A stretch of 64,000 nucleotides of DNA from Paenibacillus pasadenensis DSM 19293. GTDB taxonomy: Bacteria; Bacillota; Bacilli; Paenibacillales; Paenibacillaceae. Position 1 is the first letter of the stretch, and every line of letters begins with the position of its first letter. Below the pieces are notes generated by a model. It was not told where the DNA came from. It saw nothing but the letters and a program-made list of their open reading frames with translations, and searched no databases. This document shows, piece by piece, positions 34,692-43,695 of this stretch. A program made the translations under genes and the position numbers. Where the stretch lies: assembly GCF_000422485.1 (NCBI RefSeq), contig NZ_AULW01000015.1, forward strand, positions 124,001 to 188,000. Reading direction: 5' to 3'.

Positions 34692-35945
34692 TCAGCCAGC
34701 GCTCTCCGGCTCGCCTCGTCCACGGCGCAGCATGCCTCCGGCGAACAGCAGCGTGCCGATCCAGCCGCAAGCCGAGGCGAACAGCAGCATCCAGCTCAGC
34801 GTCAGATGGCCGGAAAGGCCGGTGCTGAGCAGCGGCCCGACCGTGCCCCGGATGCCGAACAGCATGAGGTGGATCGAGAAGACGGCTCCCTCGCGCCCAG
34901 GCGCGAGGCGGAAAATGAACGCCAGGATGCCGATGTCCCAGATCGCCTCGCCCATGCCCTGGATGAAGTTGCCGAGCATGACGGCCTCGTACGTGCCCCA
35001 AAGGCCGTACAGCATCGGTACGACCGCGTACGCGCCGATGCCGGCGAGCAGCGTGTAGCGGATGTCGAATCGGTCCAGCATGCGCCCGGCCACCAGATAG
35101 GTCAGCAGCAGCGCCGTAAAGTAGGCGACGCGCGTCAGGCCGATCTCGGCATTGGACAGGCCGAGGTAGGAGACCTGGAAAATCTGGTAGAGCGGATAGG
35201 CGAGCATGTTGCCGAAGCCGGCGAACATCGTCGCGCCGAGAAACGCCGCCAGCGGCCGGTTGCTCTTGACGAGCTCCCATTGGGACCGGGGGCTGAAGCG
35301 CGGCGGCGCCGTCCGGCGCGGCGGCTCCTTGCGCAGCTTCATCGTCTGGAACAGCAGGATCGACGCGACGCCCATGAGCGATGCCGCCGCGAGCGGGCCG
35401 GACGGACCGGACGCCTCGGCCCAGATGCCGACCAGATACGACATCGGAATCATGAGCACGCCGGAGGCCATCCGTACATAGCCCATGAGGCGTCCCCGCA
35501 GGTCGGGCGGATAGACCTTGGGCAGGAAGGCGGCGTAGGCCGGCGCCTGGATGCCCATCAGCAGCTGGAAGGCGAACGCCGTCGCCACGTACACCTGCGG
35601 ATCCGGGAACAGGGCCGGGAGCAGGATGAGCAGCCGTCCGACCAGATTGGGCAGGACGACATAGGGCTTCGGCTTGCCGCTGCGCTCGATCAGCGCCGCC
35701 CACAGCGGGGAGAAGATGAGCCCGACAGCGGGCGCGGCGGCGAGCAGGCCTGCCTCCGCGTTGCTCGCTCCCTGCTTGAGCGCGAACGTGATGAAAAACT
35801 GGTTCATGACGACGTTGAACAAGCTGAACAGGCAGGTCGCCGCAAGGTCGATCCTCGCGTTGAGCCAGACTCGCGGGCTCATGACCATGCCGAATTTCAG
35901 CAGACGGGCCCTTCCTGGCCGTCCTTCTGCTTGCACTTGATGCAC
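34692..35945 (-). CDS. MFS transporter
   Basis: About 417 residues with 12 hydrophobic segments. The loop between helices 2 and 3 contains PLWAALIERSGKPKPYVV, and FLPKVYPPDLRGRLMGYVRM is an MFS-like motif. The second half repeats the pattern (VAGRMLDRFDIRYTLLAGIG). The substrate cannot be told. The start is uncertain: a GTG at 35945 is used, but the ATG in GMVMSPRVWLNARIDLA, some 20 codons later, is nearer to the first helix. Confidence 0.82.
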   Translation of the reverse strand: MHQVQAEGRPGRARLLKFGMVMSPRVWLNARIDLAATCLFSLFNVVMNQFFITFALKQGASNAEAGLLAAAPAVGLIFSPLWAALIERSGKPKPYVVLPNLVGRLLILLPALFPDPQVYVATAFAFQLLMGIQAPAYAAFLPKVYPPDLRGRLMGYVRMASGVLMIPMSYLVGIWAEASGPSGPLAAASLMGVASILLFQTMKLRKEPPRRTAPPRFSPRSQWELVKSNRPLAAFLGATMFAGFGNMLAYPLYQIFQVSYLGLSNAEIGLTRVAYFTALLLTYLVAGRMLDRFDIRYTLLAGIGAYAVVPMLYGLWGTYEAVMLGNFIQGMGEAIWDIGILAFIFRLAPGREGAVFSIHLMLFGIRGTVGPLLSTGLSGHLTLSWMLLFASACGWIGTLLFAGGMLRRGRGEPESAG

Positions 35946-36042
35946 CTTCGCTTCTTCGGTTGATCTCGCCGGACTGGCTCACGTCGCCTCGCCCGGCCGC
36001 ATCCACATTATCTTCCAACAGAACCGGCGTGTACATCTTTTT

Positions 36043-38691
36043 TTAGCGCATCGCCAGCAGCAGCAGCCACGCCGCCGCCGCGGCCAGCAGCAGCGCGTCC
36101 TTGCGGGCGAGCCGCAGCCGGAACGCCGACGTCTTGACTGCGGCGCCGTGCCCGAAGCCTCGCGCCTCGAGCGCGTCGGCCACCGCGTCGCCGAGCCGGA
36201 TGAGCGACAGCAGGAACGGTAGCACGATGCGGGAAAGCATCGCCGCCGGGACCTTGCCTGGACGAGCGGCGAGCTTGCCTCGGGCGGCGGCGATGCGGCT
36301 GTAGCGGCGCCACTCGCCGGCGAGCAGAGGCAGGAAGCGGAACAGCAGCGAGATGGACAGCGTCAGCCGCGATACCGGCACGCCGAACCGGACGAGCGGC
36401 CGCAGCAGCTGGTCCGCCGCCCGCTGCAGCCGGAAAGGCGGCAGCAGCGAGAGCAGCGGCAGGCCGAGCAGCAGGACGGCGAACAGGCGAGACAGCTTGA
36501 ACAGCGTCTGCGCCGCGGCCGCGGCATCGAACGCTGGCGGCGACAGCTCCATGCCCGCGACGGCCGCCAGCGTCAGCGCGAAGACGGCATAGCCGCGCGC
36601 CAGCGGCAAATAAAGGCCGATGCGCTCGCGCTGGAGGACCGCCAGCAGCGCCGCCCCAGCCAGCGCGAGCAGCAGGCCGGGCCAGCGGTCTTGCGCCATG
36701 ATGCCGGCGCCGACCAGCAGATACGACGCGATCAGCGCGCGCGGATCGGGCAAGCCGCTGTCCGGCAGGCGCGTCGCCGCGGAGGCGGCGACAGGAGCAG
36801 GCCCGGACTGGCGCTGCGCGGACGGTTCGCCGGCCGGGACGGCGGCCGTCGTCTTCGCGGCGGCGATGCCGGGCGCGGCGGCAAGCTCCGTCCGGACAGG
36901 GCCGGCCGCCGCCAGCCGCTCCGCCAGCTCCTCCGGCTCGAGCCAGAGCCTGCCGTCCGCAGCCGCGCCGAAGCGCGCCGCCGCCAGCAGCGGCGGCGGG
37001 GCGGCGCGGTCCCCGCGCTCCGCCAGCCGGCGAGCATATTCCGGCGCGGGCAGCAGCTCCTTGAGCCTGCCGTCTTCCATGACGGCGACGCTGTCGGCTA
37101 TCGGCAGCAGCGCGGCGAGGCTGTGGGCCGACACGATCGCCGAGCCTCCGCTCGCCCGGTGCCGCTGCAGCAGCTCCGTCAGCCGTTCGAGTCCTTCGGC
37201 GTCAAGTCCGGCCGCCGGCTCGTCGAGCAGCAGCCATTCCGGCCCGCCGACGAGCGCGCAGGCTAGGGCGAGACGGCGCTGCTGGCCGCCGCTCAGCGTC
37301 AGCGGATCCTGCTCCAGCAGACGTTCCGGCAAGCCGGCCCGCCGCAGCGAGTCCGCGATAGCGGCGGCGCGCCGGGACGGCGGCAGCCGGAACGGCCGCG
37401 CGGAGTAGTCGAGCTCCTCGCGAACCGTCCGCGCGAACCATTGCGTCTCGGACTGCTGCAGCGTCGCTCCGAGCTGGAGCAGCGCCGCCCGGTTCGGCCT
37501 CTTGCCGAGCCAGAGCGGCTCGGAGCCGTACCGGATCGACCCTGACGAAGGCTCGCGCAAGCCGGCCAGCGACTCCAGCAGCGTCGACTTGCCGGAGCCG
37601 TTGCTGCCGGCGAGCAGCAGGATGCGTCCCGGCGGCAGCCGCAGCTCCGTCGGCTCCCCTTTTCCGGGAGCGGCCGCGTCGGGACGGAACCCCTCCACAA
37701 ACAGCTCCTCTGCGGCGAAGCGCAAAGGGTCGGCGACTCCCCGCTCCGCGCCGCCTGCCTCGTGCCGCTGCATCCCGGCGGATGCGGCCAGCGACTCCGC
37801 CGCGGCATTCCCCCGACTGCCGGCCGCCGCTTCCGCGCGGCTATCCGCGGACGGCTCGAACGCCGGCGCCAGCTCCTCCAGCCGCAGCGGCAGCCGGTCG
37901 AGGCGCACGCTCCGCTCCTGCAGCGCCCATGCCGCGCGTACGGGATAAGGAGCGGCCAATCCGACTCGTTCGCAGGCCGAAGCCTCTCCACCCGTCCGTT
38001 TGAAAAACGCCTCGGCAGAACCGGAATATTCGATGCTGCCTTCCGCCAGCGCCAGCACCCGATCCTCGCTCTCCAGCTCCTCCAGCCGCTGGGTGCACCA
38101 GACGACCGTCGCCCCGGCCCGATGGAGCTGCCGCACCTGACGAAGGACGAGCCGCGCCGATTCCGCGTCCAGCATCGACGTCGCCTCGTCGAACAGCAGC
38201 GCCGGCGAGCCGGCCGCGACGGCGCCGGCGATCGCGACGAGCTGCTTCTGGCCGCCGGATAGCTTCTCTGCGGGCGTATCCGCCAGCGCCGTCAGGCCGA
38301 AGCGCTCCAGCGCCTCCTCAGCCGCGTCGAGAATTCGGCTCCCCTTCATGCCAGAGTATTCGAGCGTGAGGATGAGATCCTCCCTCGCCGTCGAGCCGAC
38401 AAGCGCCGCGTCGGGCTGCTGCAGCACGACGGCGAACGGACGAACGTCATAAGGAAATGCAGCCGTCCGCTGATGCCGGATTCCGTCAGGCGGCGCCCCG
38501 AGGCCGGCCAGCTCGCGGAGCAGCGTGGATTTTCCCGATCCGTTGCTCCCGCATAGAGCAAGCCAGTCTCCCTGCCGCAGCTCCAGGCTGGCCGATCCGA
38601 TGATCGTCCGCAGCTGTCCCCCGGCGGCCGCCTGCACGGCATGCTCGTTCCAATAGACGAGCCGTTCCCCTTTTTCGCTTGCGCTCCGCAT
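36043..38691 (-). CDS. ECF transporter core as one polypeptide: ATPase-ATPase-EcfT fusion
   Basis: 882 residues. ATPase 1 has Walker A CGSNGSGKST (47-56), signature LSGGQKQ (144-150) and Walker B LLFDEATSMLD. After a low-complexity linker, ATPase 2 has Walker A AGSNGSGKST (361-370), LSGGQQRR and LLLDEPAAGLD. A second Ala/Pro-rich linker leads to an EcfT-type membrane domain (about 645-882) with several helices and the two coupling motifs IAAARG and LEARGFG. Known systems split this into two or three proteins. The divergent neighbour is bioY, so biotin is the likely substrate, although the core may also serve other S components. The ATG at 38691 has GAAGGAAGG. Confidence 0.9.
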   Translation of the reverse strand: MRSASEKGERLVYWNEHAVQAAAGGQLRTIIGSASLELRQGDWLALCGSNGSGKSTLLRELAGLGAPPDGIRHQRTAAFPYDVRPFAVVLQQPDAALVGSTAREDLILTLEYSGMKGSRILDAAEEALERFGLTALADTPAEKLSGGQKQLVAIAGAVAAGSPALLFDEATSMLDAESARLVLRQVRQLHRAGATVVWCTQRLEELESEDRVLALAEGSIEYSGSAEAFFKRTGGEASACERVGLAAPYPVRAAWALQERSVRLDRLPLRLEELAPAFEPSADSRAEAAAGSRGNAAAESLAASAGMQRHEAGGAERGVADPLRFAAEELFVEGFRPDAAAPGKGEPTELRLPPGRILLLAGSNGSGKSTLLESLAGLREPSSGSIRYGSEPLWLGKRPNRAALLQLGATLQQSETQWFARTVREELDYSARPFRLPPSRRAAAIADSLRRAGLPERLLEQDPLTLSGGQQRRLALACALVGGPEWLLLDEPAAGLDAEGLERLTELLQRHRASGGSAIVSAHSLAALLPIADSVAVMEDGRLKELLPAPEYARRLAERGDRAAPPPLLAAARFGAAADGRLWLEPEELAERLAAAGPVRTELAAAPGIAAAKTTAAVPAGEPSAQRQSGPAPVAASAATRLPDSGLPDPRALIASYLLVGAGIMAQDRWPGLLLALAGAALLAVLQRERIGLYLPLARGYAVFALTLAAVAGMELSPPAFDAAAAAQTLFKLSRLFAVLLLGLPLLSLLPPFRLQRAADQLLRPLVRFGVPVSRLTLSISLLFRFLPLLAGEWRRYSRIAAARGKLAARPGKVPAAMLSRIVLPFLLSLIRLGDAVADALEARGFGHGAAVKTSAFRLRLARKDALLLAAAAAWLLLLAMR

Positions 38692-38754
38692 CGAGCCGCA
38701 CCTTCCTTCTGCCCTATATTTCGCCCGATCCGCAAAAAAAACGCCTGAACCGGC

Positions 38755-38783
38755 TTCTCAAACCGGAACGGCTATGCTACAAT
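38755..38783 (+). promoter_or_regulatory. Predicted promoter of bioY
   Basis: The -35 TTCTCA (38755-38760) and -10 TACAAT (38778-38783) are spaced 17 bases apart. The BirA-type operator starts 6 bases downstream of the -10, so it covers the expected transcription start. Confidence 0.6.
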
Positions 38784-38788
38784 CCGTT

Positions 38789-38822
38789 CTGTTAACCAAA
38801 TCTACCAGATTCAAGTTAACCT
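38789..38822 (+). promoter_or_regulatory. BirA biotin-repressor operator before bioY
   Basis: Half-sites CTGTTAACC and AGTTAACCT are separated by exactly 16 bases, the geometry of the known BirA operator (TTGTAAACC, 16 bases, GGTTTACAA in E. coli; TTGTTAAC-type half-sites in Firmicutes). It lies between the -10 and the bioY start at 38864. Biotinyl-AMP-loaded BirA would block transcription when biotin is sufficient. The ECF fusion gene on the other side starts 97 bases away and could share this control. Confidence 0.8.
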
Positions 38823-38863
38823 ATCAATCCGAATGTTATATCCTCAAAGGAGCGAATTTCCGA

Positions 38864-39478
38864 ATGCCAACTGTATCTCCGCTTCGCCGCATCGTATTCA
38901 TCGCCCTGTTCGCCGCGCTCTTCGTCGTCTTCAGCGCCGTCCAGATCCAAATCGGCATCTCCCCGGTTCCGTTCACGCTGCAGACGATGGCCGTCGCGAT
39001 CGCCGGCACGTTCCTCGGCGCCAGAGACAGCTTCCTCAGCATCGCGCTCGTGTACGGACTTGCCGCGACCGGCTTGCCGCTCATCCGTTTCCAAGGCGGG
39101 CTCTCGCTGTTTGTCGGACCGACGGCGGGCTTCCTGTGGGTGTTTCCGATCTGCGCGCTGCTGATCGGCCTGATCGTGCCGCGCCTGCTGGTCCGCCTCT
39201 CCGGCCGCAGCCCCGTGCTGACGTTCCTCGCCGTGTTCGCCGTCCTCGAGCTGCTCGGCTCCCTGCTCGCCTACGTTGTCGGCATCCCTTGGCTGATGCA
39301 GGCGACCGGCATGAGTTTCGCTAAAGCGATGGCCGCCGGCTGCTACCCGTTCCTGCTGCCCGACCTGCTCAAAAACGTCGTCGCCGCCGGAGCCGCCGTC
39401 GCGCTGAGCGCCTATCTGCCGTCGCTGCGGCTGCTCCGTGCAGCCGATCGTCCCGACCGCCCGACTGCAGCCGCTTGA
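38864..39478 (+). CDS. bioY: Biotin transporter S component BioY
   Basis: 204 residues with six membrane helices. Family signatures include ISPVPFTLQTMAVAIAGTFL (about 28-47), the biotin-binding LPLIRFQGGLSLFVGPTAGF and FPICALLIGL. I chose the ATG at 38864 because AAAGGAG lies 11 bases upstream and the protein begins as BioY proteins do. It is driven by a promoter with a BirA operator and diverges from a fused ECF ATPase-ATPase-EcfT gene that can energise it. It ends at a strong terminator. Confidence 0.95.
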   Translation: MPTVSPLRRIVFIALFAALFVVFSAVQIQIGISPVPFTLQTMAVAIAGTFLGARDSFLSIALVYGLAATGLPLIRFQGGLSLFVGPTAGFLWVFPICALLIGLIVPRLLVRLSGRSPVLTFLAVFAVLELLGSLLAYVVGIPWLMQATGMSFAKAMAAGCYPFLLPDLLKNVVAAGAAVALSAYLPSLRLLRAADRPDRPTAAA

Positions 39479-39498
39479 GCGCCTGCTGCCGCAACACA

Positions 39499-39531
39499 AA
39501 AAACAGCCGCGCAGACTGCGCGGCTGTTTTT
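39499..39531. terminator. Bidirectional terminator between bioY and the alcohol dehydrogenase gene
   Basis: AAAACAGCCGCGCAG pairs with CTGCGCGGCTGTTTT around a two-base loop. A run of A precedes and T follows, so it serves both convergent genes. Confidence 0.92.
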
Positions 39532-39548
39532 GGCTTCCGCCGATGCTC

Positions 39549-40712
39549 TCAAAGGGACATGCGGTAGATGTTCCGAACGTCCTGCTCATCCAGCTTGCGG
39601 AAGTTGCCGATCTTGCGGCCCGGGGCCGCCTTGCCGGCCATCTCTTCCAGCCGGCTCTCGTCGATGCCGTAGTCGGCGAGCCGCGACGGCGCTCCGAGCG
39701 AGCTCCAGAACGCGCGCAGGCGGCGGATGCCTTCCTCCGCGATCTCGCGGTCGCTGCGTCCGTCCGTGTCGACGTCGAAGACGTTGACCGCGAACTGCTT
39801 GAAGCGGCCGACGTTGTCGTCCAGCACATACGTCATCCAGTTCGGGAACAGGATCGCCAGGCCGCCGCCATGCGGGATGTCGTAGACGGCGGACAGCGCA
39901 TGCTCCATGTCATGGTTGGCCCAGTCGCCAAGCGTGCCCATCGCCAGCACGCCGTTCAGCGCCATCGTGCCGGCGTAGAGGATCGTGCCGCGATGCTCCA
40001 GGCTGGTCAGATCGTCGACCAGCTTCGGCGCGGTGTCCACGACGGCGCGCAGCACCGACTCGCAAAATCCGTCCTGCACCGGCGTCAGCGCGTCATGATG
40101 GAAGTATTGCTCGAACACATGGGACATCATGTCGACGATGCCGTACACCGTATGGTCCTTGGGCGCGGTCGCGGTGAACGCCGGGTCGAGGATCGAGAAG
40201 CGCGGAAACACATGCGGGCTGCCCCAGCCGTGCTTTTCCTGCGTCTCCTCGTTGGTGATGACCGAGCCGCTGTTCATCTCGCTGCCGGTCGCGGCCAGCG
40301 TCAGGATCGTGCCGAGCGGCAGCGCCTCCTGCACGGCTGCCTTGCGGCTGACGATGTCCCAGAAGCTGCCCTCGTAGCGCGCCGCCGCGGCGATCGCCTT
40401 GCCGCAATCGAGCGTGCTGCCGCCGCCGACGGCAAGCACCCAGTCGACGCCGTGCTCGCGGCATAGCTCCGCTCCGCGGTGGACGGTGGACAGGCGCGGA
40501 TTCGGCTCGACGCCGGCGAGCTCGACGACGCTGCAGCCGGCATCGGCCAGCACGCCAAGCACCTGGTCATACAAGCCGCTGCGCTTGATGCTGCCGCCGC
40601 CGTAGACGAGCAGCACCTTGCGCCCGAGCTTGTCCGCTTCTTTGGTCAGCTGCTGCAGCTGGCCTTCGCCGAAGATGAGCTTCGTCGGGTTGTGGAATAC
40701 GAATGGTCTCAT
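39549..40712 (-). CDS. Iron-containing alcohol dehydrogenase (butanol dehydrogenase type)
   Basis: 387 residues, the length of Bacillus YugJ/YugK and clostridial BdhA. The NAD(P)-binding GGGS motifs are [13 protein letters not shown] and [20 protein letters not shown]. Metal-binding residues are expected in [18 protein letters not shown] and [19 protein letters not shown]. It should interconvert aldehydes and alcohols in the cytoplasm. The ATG has AAAAGGAGG. It follows ricA by 16 bases on the same strand, so the two may be co-transcribed. Confidence 0.9.
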   Translation of the reverse strand: MRPFVFHNPTKLIFGEGQLQQLTKEADKLGRKVLLVYGGGSIKRSGLYDQVLGVLADAGCSVVELAGVEPNPRLSTVHRGAELCREHGVDWVLAVGGGSTLDCGKAIAAAARYEGSFWDIVSRKAAVQEALPLGTILTLAATGSEMNSGSVITNEETQEKHGWGSPHVFPRFSILDPAFTATAPKDHTVYGIVDMMSHVFEQYFHHDALTPVQDGFCESVLRAVVDTAPKLVDDLTSLEHRGTILYAGTMALNGVLAMGTLGDWANHDMEHALSAVYDIPHGGGLAILFPNWMTYVLDDNVGRFKQFAVNVFDVDTDGRSDREIAEEGIRRLRAFWSSLGAPSRLADYGIDESRLEEMAGKAAPGRKIGNFRKLDEQDVRNIYRMSL

Positions 40713-40728
40713 GCGCTCCCGCCTCCTT

Positions 40729-41214
40729 TTATTCGTCGCAGCTTTCGGGATCTTCCGGACGGGCGCCGTCGAGCGTGATCTTCTCCGCCACCGTATCCTG
40801 AATGATCGAGACGACCATCTGCAGCAGGTAGTTGATGTCCGCCTGGCTCTGCTGGAACTGGCTGACGATCGGGATGCCGTCGAGCTCGTTCTGGAGGGAG
40901 TCCATCTCGCCCTCGATCTTCTGCACCATCGTCGGATTTTTGAACGTCTGCTCGAAGGCGACAAGCTCCTTCTGCTTCTTTTTCAGTCCGGCCATCAGGC
41001 TCTGCACCCGCTCGTTGCCCTTGATCTGATCCTCGGCCTTGCGGAACTGCTGCACCTCGTCGGAGGAGAAGATCAGTCCGGCGAGCTCGCGCGCCTTTTG
41101 CATGATGTCCTCGCGCACAAGAAGGTCCCGCGTATCGTACACTTCGACGGGGCAGTTCGGTCCGTGGTCATGCACTTGTCCCGGCTTGAGCGCCGATGTA
41201 TGCTGTTCTGCCAT
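40729..41214 (-). CDS. ricA: RicA-like protein (YmcA/YlbF family)
   Basis: 161 residues. The helical family core runs from about residue 35 to 145, with [20 protein letters not shown] and [20 protein letters not shown], close to Bacillus YmcA. RicA works with RicF and RicT as an Fe-S protein complex that aids RNase Y specificity and sporulation, competence and biofilm decisions. Cys residues near both ends (PNCPVEV and PESCDE) could bind the cluster. rny is about 9 kb away on the same strand. The N-terminal 30 residues rich in His and Pro are an extension. Confidence 0.82.
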   Translation of the reverse strand: MAEQHTSALKPGQVHDHGPNCPVEVYDTRDLLVREDIMQKARELAGLIFSSDEVQQFRKAEDQIKGNERVQSLMAGLKKKQKELVAFEQTFKNPTMVQKIEGEMDSLQNELDGIPIVSQFQQSQADINYLLQMVVSIIQDTVAEKITLDGARPEDPESCDE

Positions 41215-41314
41215 TGTCTATCGCTCCTGTCTGCTGACGTGTATGTAGAGCCATGCGGCGCCTGGGCCGCTAGATCTGGTTGTCCAAGTCCACATTATAC
41301 CACTCCGCGGACAT

Positions 41315-41342
41315 AAAAACGACTGCCCGGTCCGGGCAGCCG
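41315..41342 (-). terminator. Intrinsic terminator after pduL
   Basis: The minus strand reads GGCTGCCCGGACCGGGCAGTC, a GC-rich hairpin, followed by GTTTTTAT. It separates pduL from ricA. Confidence 0.8.
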
Positions 41343-41397
41343 CATCGGCCGAAGATGGCGCGCGGCTCCGGCTTCCCGCGTGGAAGGCGCCGCTTCC

Positions 41398-41976
41398 TCA
41401 GCCGACGATCTCGGCCGTGTCGCCGTTCTTGACGCCGGCCGCGTTGGCCTCGTCGGTATCGATGTGCATGTCCAGCGCGAAGCTGTCCGACACGCGGGCG
41501 ATGACGTTCTCGAAGACGAGGCCGCGCTCGCCGCCTACGCGCACCTTCAGCAGCTGCTGGTCCGCGATGCCCCAGGCCGCCGCGTCATCCGTATGGAAAT
41601 GGATATGGCGCGCAGCTACGATGACGCCTTCCTCGATCGTGACCTCTCCGGCCGGTCCCGTGATCGTGATGCCGGCCGAGCCGGCGATGTTGCCGGATTC
41701 GCGCACCGGCGCGGGCACGCCGATCGCGAACGCGTCCGTGCGGGAAATTTCGAGCTGGGTCGCCTTGCGCGCCGGGCCGAGGATGCGCACTTTCGGGAAA
41801 GCGCCCTTGGGCCCTTTGACGGCGACCGTCTCGTTGGCGGCGAACTGCCCCGGCTGCGACAGCGGCTTGAACTCGGTCAGCTCATAGCCCGCTCCGAACA
41901 GCGCTTCGACATGGGCTTGCGATAAATGGATATGGCGCGCGGAGACGCCTACAGGTACCGTTTTGGTTTCAGTCAT
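41398..41976 (-). CDS. pduL: Phosphotransacylase PduL
   Basis: 192 residues, two PduL beta-barrel halves. Each has its metal-binding histidines, VSARHIHLSQAHVEALFG and VAARHIHFHTDDAAAWGI, and the inner LEISRTDAFAIGVPAPVRES is typical. The enzyme exchanges acyl groups between CoA and phosphate (acetyl- or propanoyl-phosphate). There are no microcompartment shell genes nearby and no encapsulation-peptide-like extension, so it is probably the housekeeping form. The ATG has GAAAGGAAG. Confidence 0.92.
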   Translation of the reverse strand: MTETKTVPVGVSARHIHLSQAHVEALFGAGYELTEFKPLSQPGQFAANETVAVKGPKGAFPKVRILGPARKATQLEISRTDAFAIGVPAPVRESGNIAGSAGITITGPAGEVTIEEGVIVAARHIHFHTDDAAAWGIADQQLLKVRVGGERGLVFENVIARVSDSFALDMHIDTDEANAAGVKNGDTAEIVG

Positions 41977-42151
41977 GATGCTCTTCCTTTCTCCACTCGT
42001 CGATCTTGTCGGAGCTCTTCGTTGGCACGAAGCGTCCTGCTCTCAATTATAGACCGGGCAGACCATGATGTCGAATCAAGGGACAGGCGCCGGGACGACT
42101 CTAGCAACAGCGGCATAAGCTAGGATATATCTGCTAGAGAGGAGAGATTTC

Positions 42152-42593
42152 ATGCCAACTTTCGACAGCGTGCAGGTCACCGGCTCGACGACGCTCCAAG
42201 GGCCGGTCCAGGTCCAGTCCAATTGCAGCTTCCAGTCCAACCTTCAGGTCAACGGCAACGAGACGGTCGTCGGCGACCTTCAGGTCAACGGCAACGAGAC
42301 GGTCGTCGGCGACCTTCAGGTCAACGGCAACCAAAGCATTCTCAACTTCTTTGCCGTCGGTTCCTCGGCTGCTTTCGGCGATTCCATCGTGGCGGCGAAC
42401 CGGGTAAACCTGACGACCCTTCCGATTCAGAATCCGCTTGGCCTCAGCATCCTGCGGCGTCCGCTTTTACGCGACCGGATCCGAGACGCAGCCCGGGCTT
42501 GTGCTGCCGGGAACCGACGGCTTCCGCTATGTCTTGTATATCGACACGCAAGGCACGACGCCGACGCTAGCCATTCAGCGCCTTTCGCTTTAA
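42152..42593 (+). pseudogene. Repeat-containing beta-helix-like surface-type protein, frameshifted
   Basis: An ATG at 42152 with a GAGAGGAGAG site opens a frame reading MPTFDSVQVTGSTTLQGPVQ, then 12-residue repeats (DLQVNGNETVVG, two and a half copies), then NFFAVGSSAAFGDSIVAANR. Near 42437-42448 the good sequence moves by one base: the new frame reads SASCGVRFYATGSETQPGLV and on to QRLSL and a TAA at 42593. Removing one C at GGCC would restore one protein of about 146 residues. So this is a pseudogene, a sequencing error or a programmed shift. The repeats resemble fibre or spore-surface proteins. It is the only plus-strand gene in this part. Confidence 0.65.
42240..42332 (+). repeat. 36-bp in-frame coding repeat, 2.5 copies
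   Basis: Units begin with ACCTTCAGGTCAACGGCAAC at 42240, 42276 and 42312. The first two are identical over 36 bases and encode the same 12 residues; the third diverges after 21 bases. Perfect identity indicates recent duplication. Confidence 0.92.
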
Positions 42594-42636
42594 GCATCCA
42601 GCCGATCTACATTTCATGGGAAAAAGGCGCAAGCCA

Positions 42637-43683
42637 TCAGTCCGTCCCTTGCGCCGCTTTTTTCAATTCCTCCAGATACCGGAATCCATGCCGCCGATCC
42701 GGCTCCAGATACGTCCCCTCCGCCCATTCGTTCCAGGCATTGATGAAGAGGAACTCGCTCCGATACAGCTCCTTCGCCCTGCGGATCTGCCGGCTCAGGT
42801 ACCAGCCGAATTTCTCCGGCGTTGCGCCGAGACAGCTCTGGCCTCGGCTGCCGATGCGCGGCGTATTGTCCCAGCCGACAAACGCACCCGGGAGGATCGC
42901 TTCTCCCTCGCGGCGGATCGACCGATTCAAGATCTCCATCCAAAGCGGATCGTAGTCCACGACGAGATGCGGGCCATCCGCCGTCTTGAGCCTGCGCCAG
43001 GTAGGACTGCCGGTCGCGAACGTGTAATGCGGTTCGAACTCCACGCTGGCATCGAAGCCTTTTTGGCTCCCTGCCTGGAAGCCGCCCAGCGTCCGTACCC
43101 AATAGATCCCGTCAAGCCCGTTCTTGACCGCAAGCTTCTCCCATAGGCTCCTCATTTCGTTCCAGCAGCCGATGTCGCCCGGACGATAGATGACGAATAG
43201 GGGCTTGCCTCCGACGCGTACATACCGGCTGTCCTGAAAAAAAGGAAGCACATACTCGAAATGCTCCTTCCAGTCCTTTTCCGTTCCGTACGTCTGCTTC
43301 TGGATAATCTCATGGCTGCCTCCGTCCCATTTCCGCGTCCAGGATTCGTTCGCCCACGAAAGGCAGAAAGGCAGCGTGCTGAGAGGGTCGCGAAGCTTCA
43401 GCTCCAGCGGCTTCTCCAGCAGCTTTTTCCCTTTGAACCAGTAATGGTAATAACAGAACCCATGCAGCCCGTAGGCTGCCGCCAGCGTTTCCTGGCGCCG
43501 CCTCGCGCGATCCTCCAGCAAGCAGTAATAATCGTCCGCCCACGGCTCGTTCGGCTGATGATGGCCTTTGTAGAGCGGCTTCGCTTTTTTTGTATTTGTC
43601 CACTCCGTGAATCCCTTGCCCCAGTGAAGGTCGTTTTCCGGGATCGCATGGAATTGCGGCAGCAAGTAGGCGATGAGCTTCAT
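42637..43683 (-). CDS. GH99-like / WbsX family protein
   Basis: 348 residues. It opens AYLLPQFHAIPENDLHWGKG FTEW, the hallmark of WbsX/glycoside hydrolase 99-like domains found in polysaccharide and surface-glycan loci, and has FCYYHYWFKGKKLLEKPLE, FCLSWANESWTRKWDG and FINAWNEWAEGTYLEPD. The family is thought to act on glycans (endo-mannosidase-like fold), but activity is unproven. The GT-like gene lies 12 bases upstream on the same strand. A convergent repeat-protein gene lies just downstream, so the three may share a role in decorating a surface protein; this is an inference. Confidence 0.88.
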   Translation of the reverse strand: MKLIAYLLPQFHAIPENDLHWGKGFTEWTNTKKAKPLYKGHHQPNEPWADDYYCLLEDRARRRQETLAAAYGLHGFCYYHYWFKGKKLLEKPLELKLRDPLSTLPFCLSWANESWTRKWDGGSHEIIQKQTYGTEKDWKEHFEYVLPFFQDSRYVRVGGKPLFVIYRPGDIGCWNEMRSLWEKLAVKNGLDGIYWVRTLGGFQAGSQKGFDASVEFEPHYTFATGSPTWRRLKTADGPHLVVDYDPLWMEILNRSIRREGEAILPGAFVGWDNTPRIGSRGQSCLGATPEKFGWYLSRQIRRAKELYRSEFLFINAWNEWAEGTYLEPDRRHGFRYLEELKKAAQGTD

Positions 43684-43695
43684 GGGCGGATCTCC

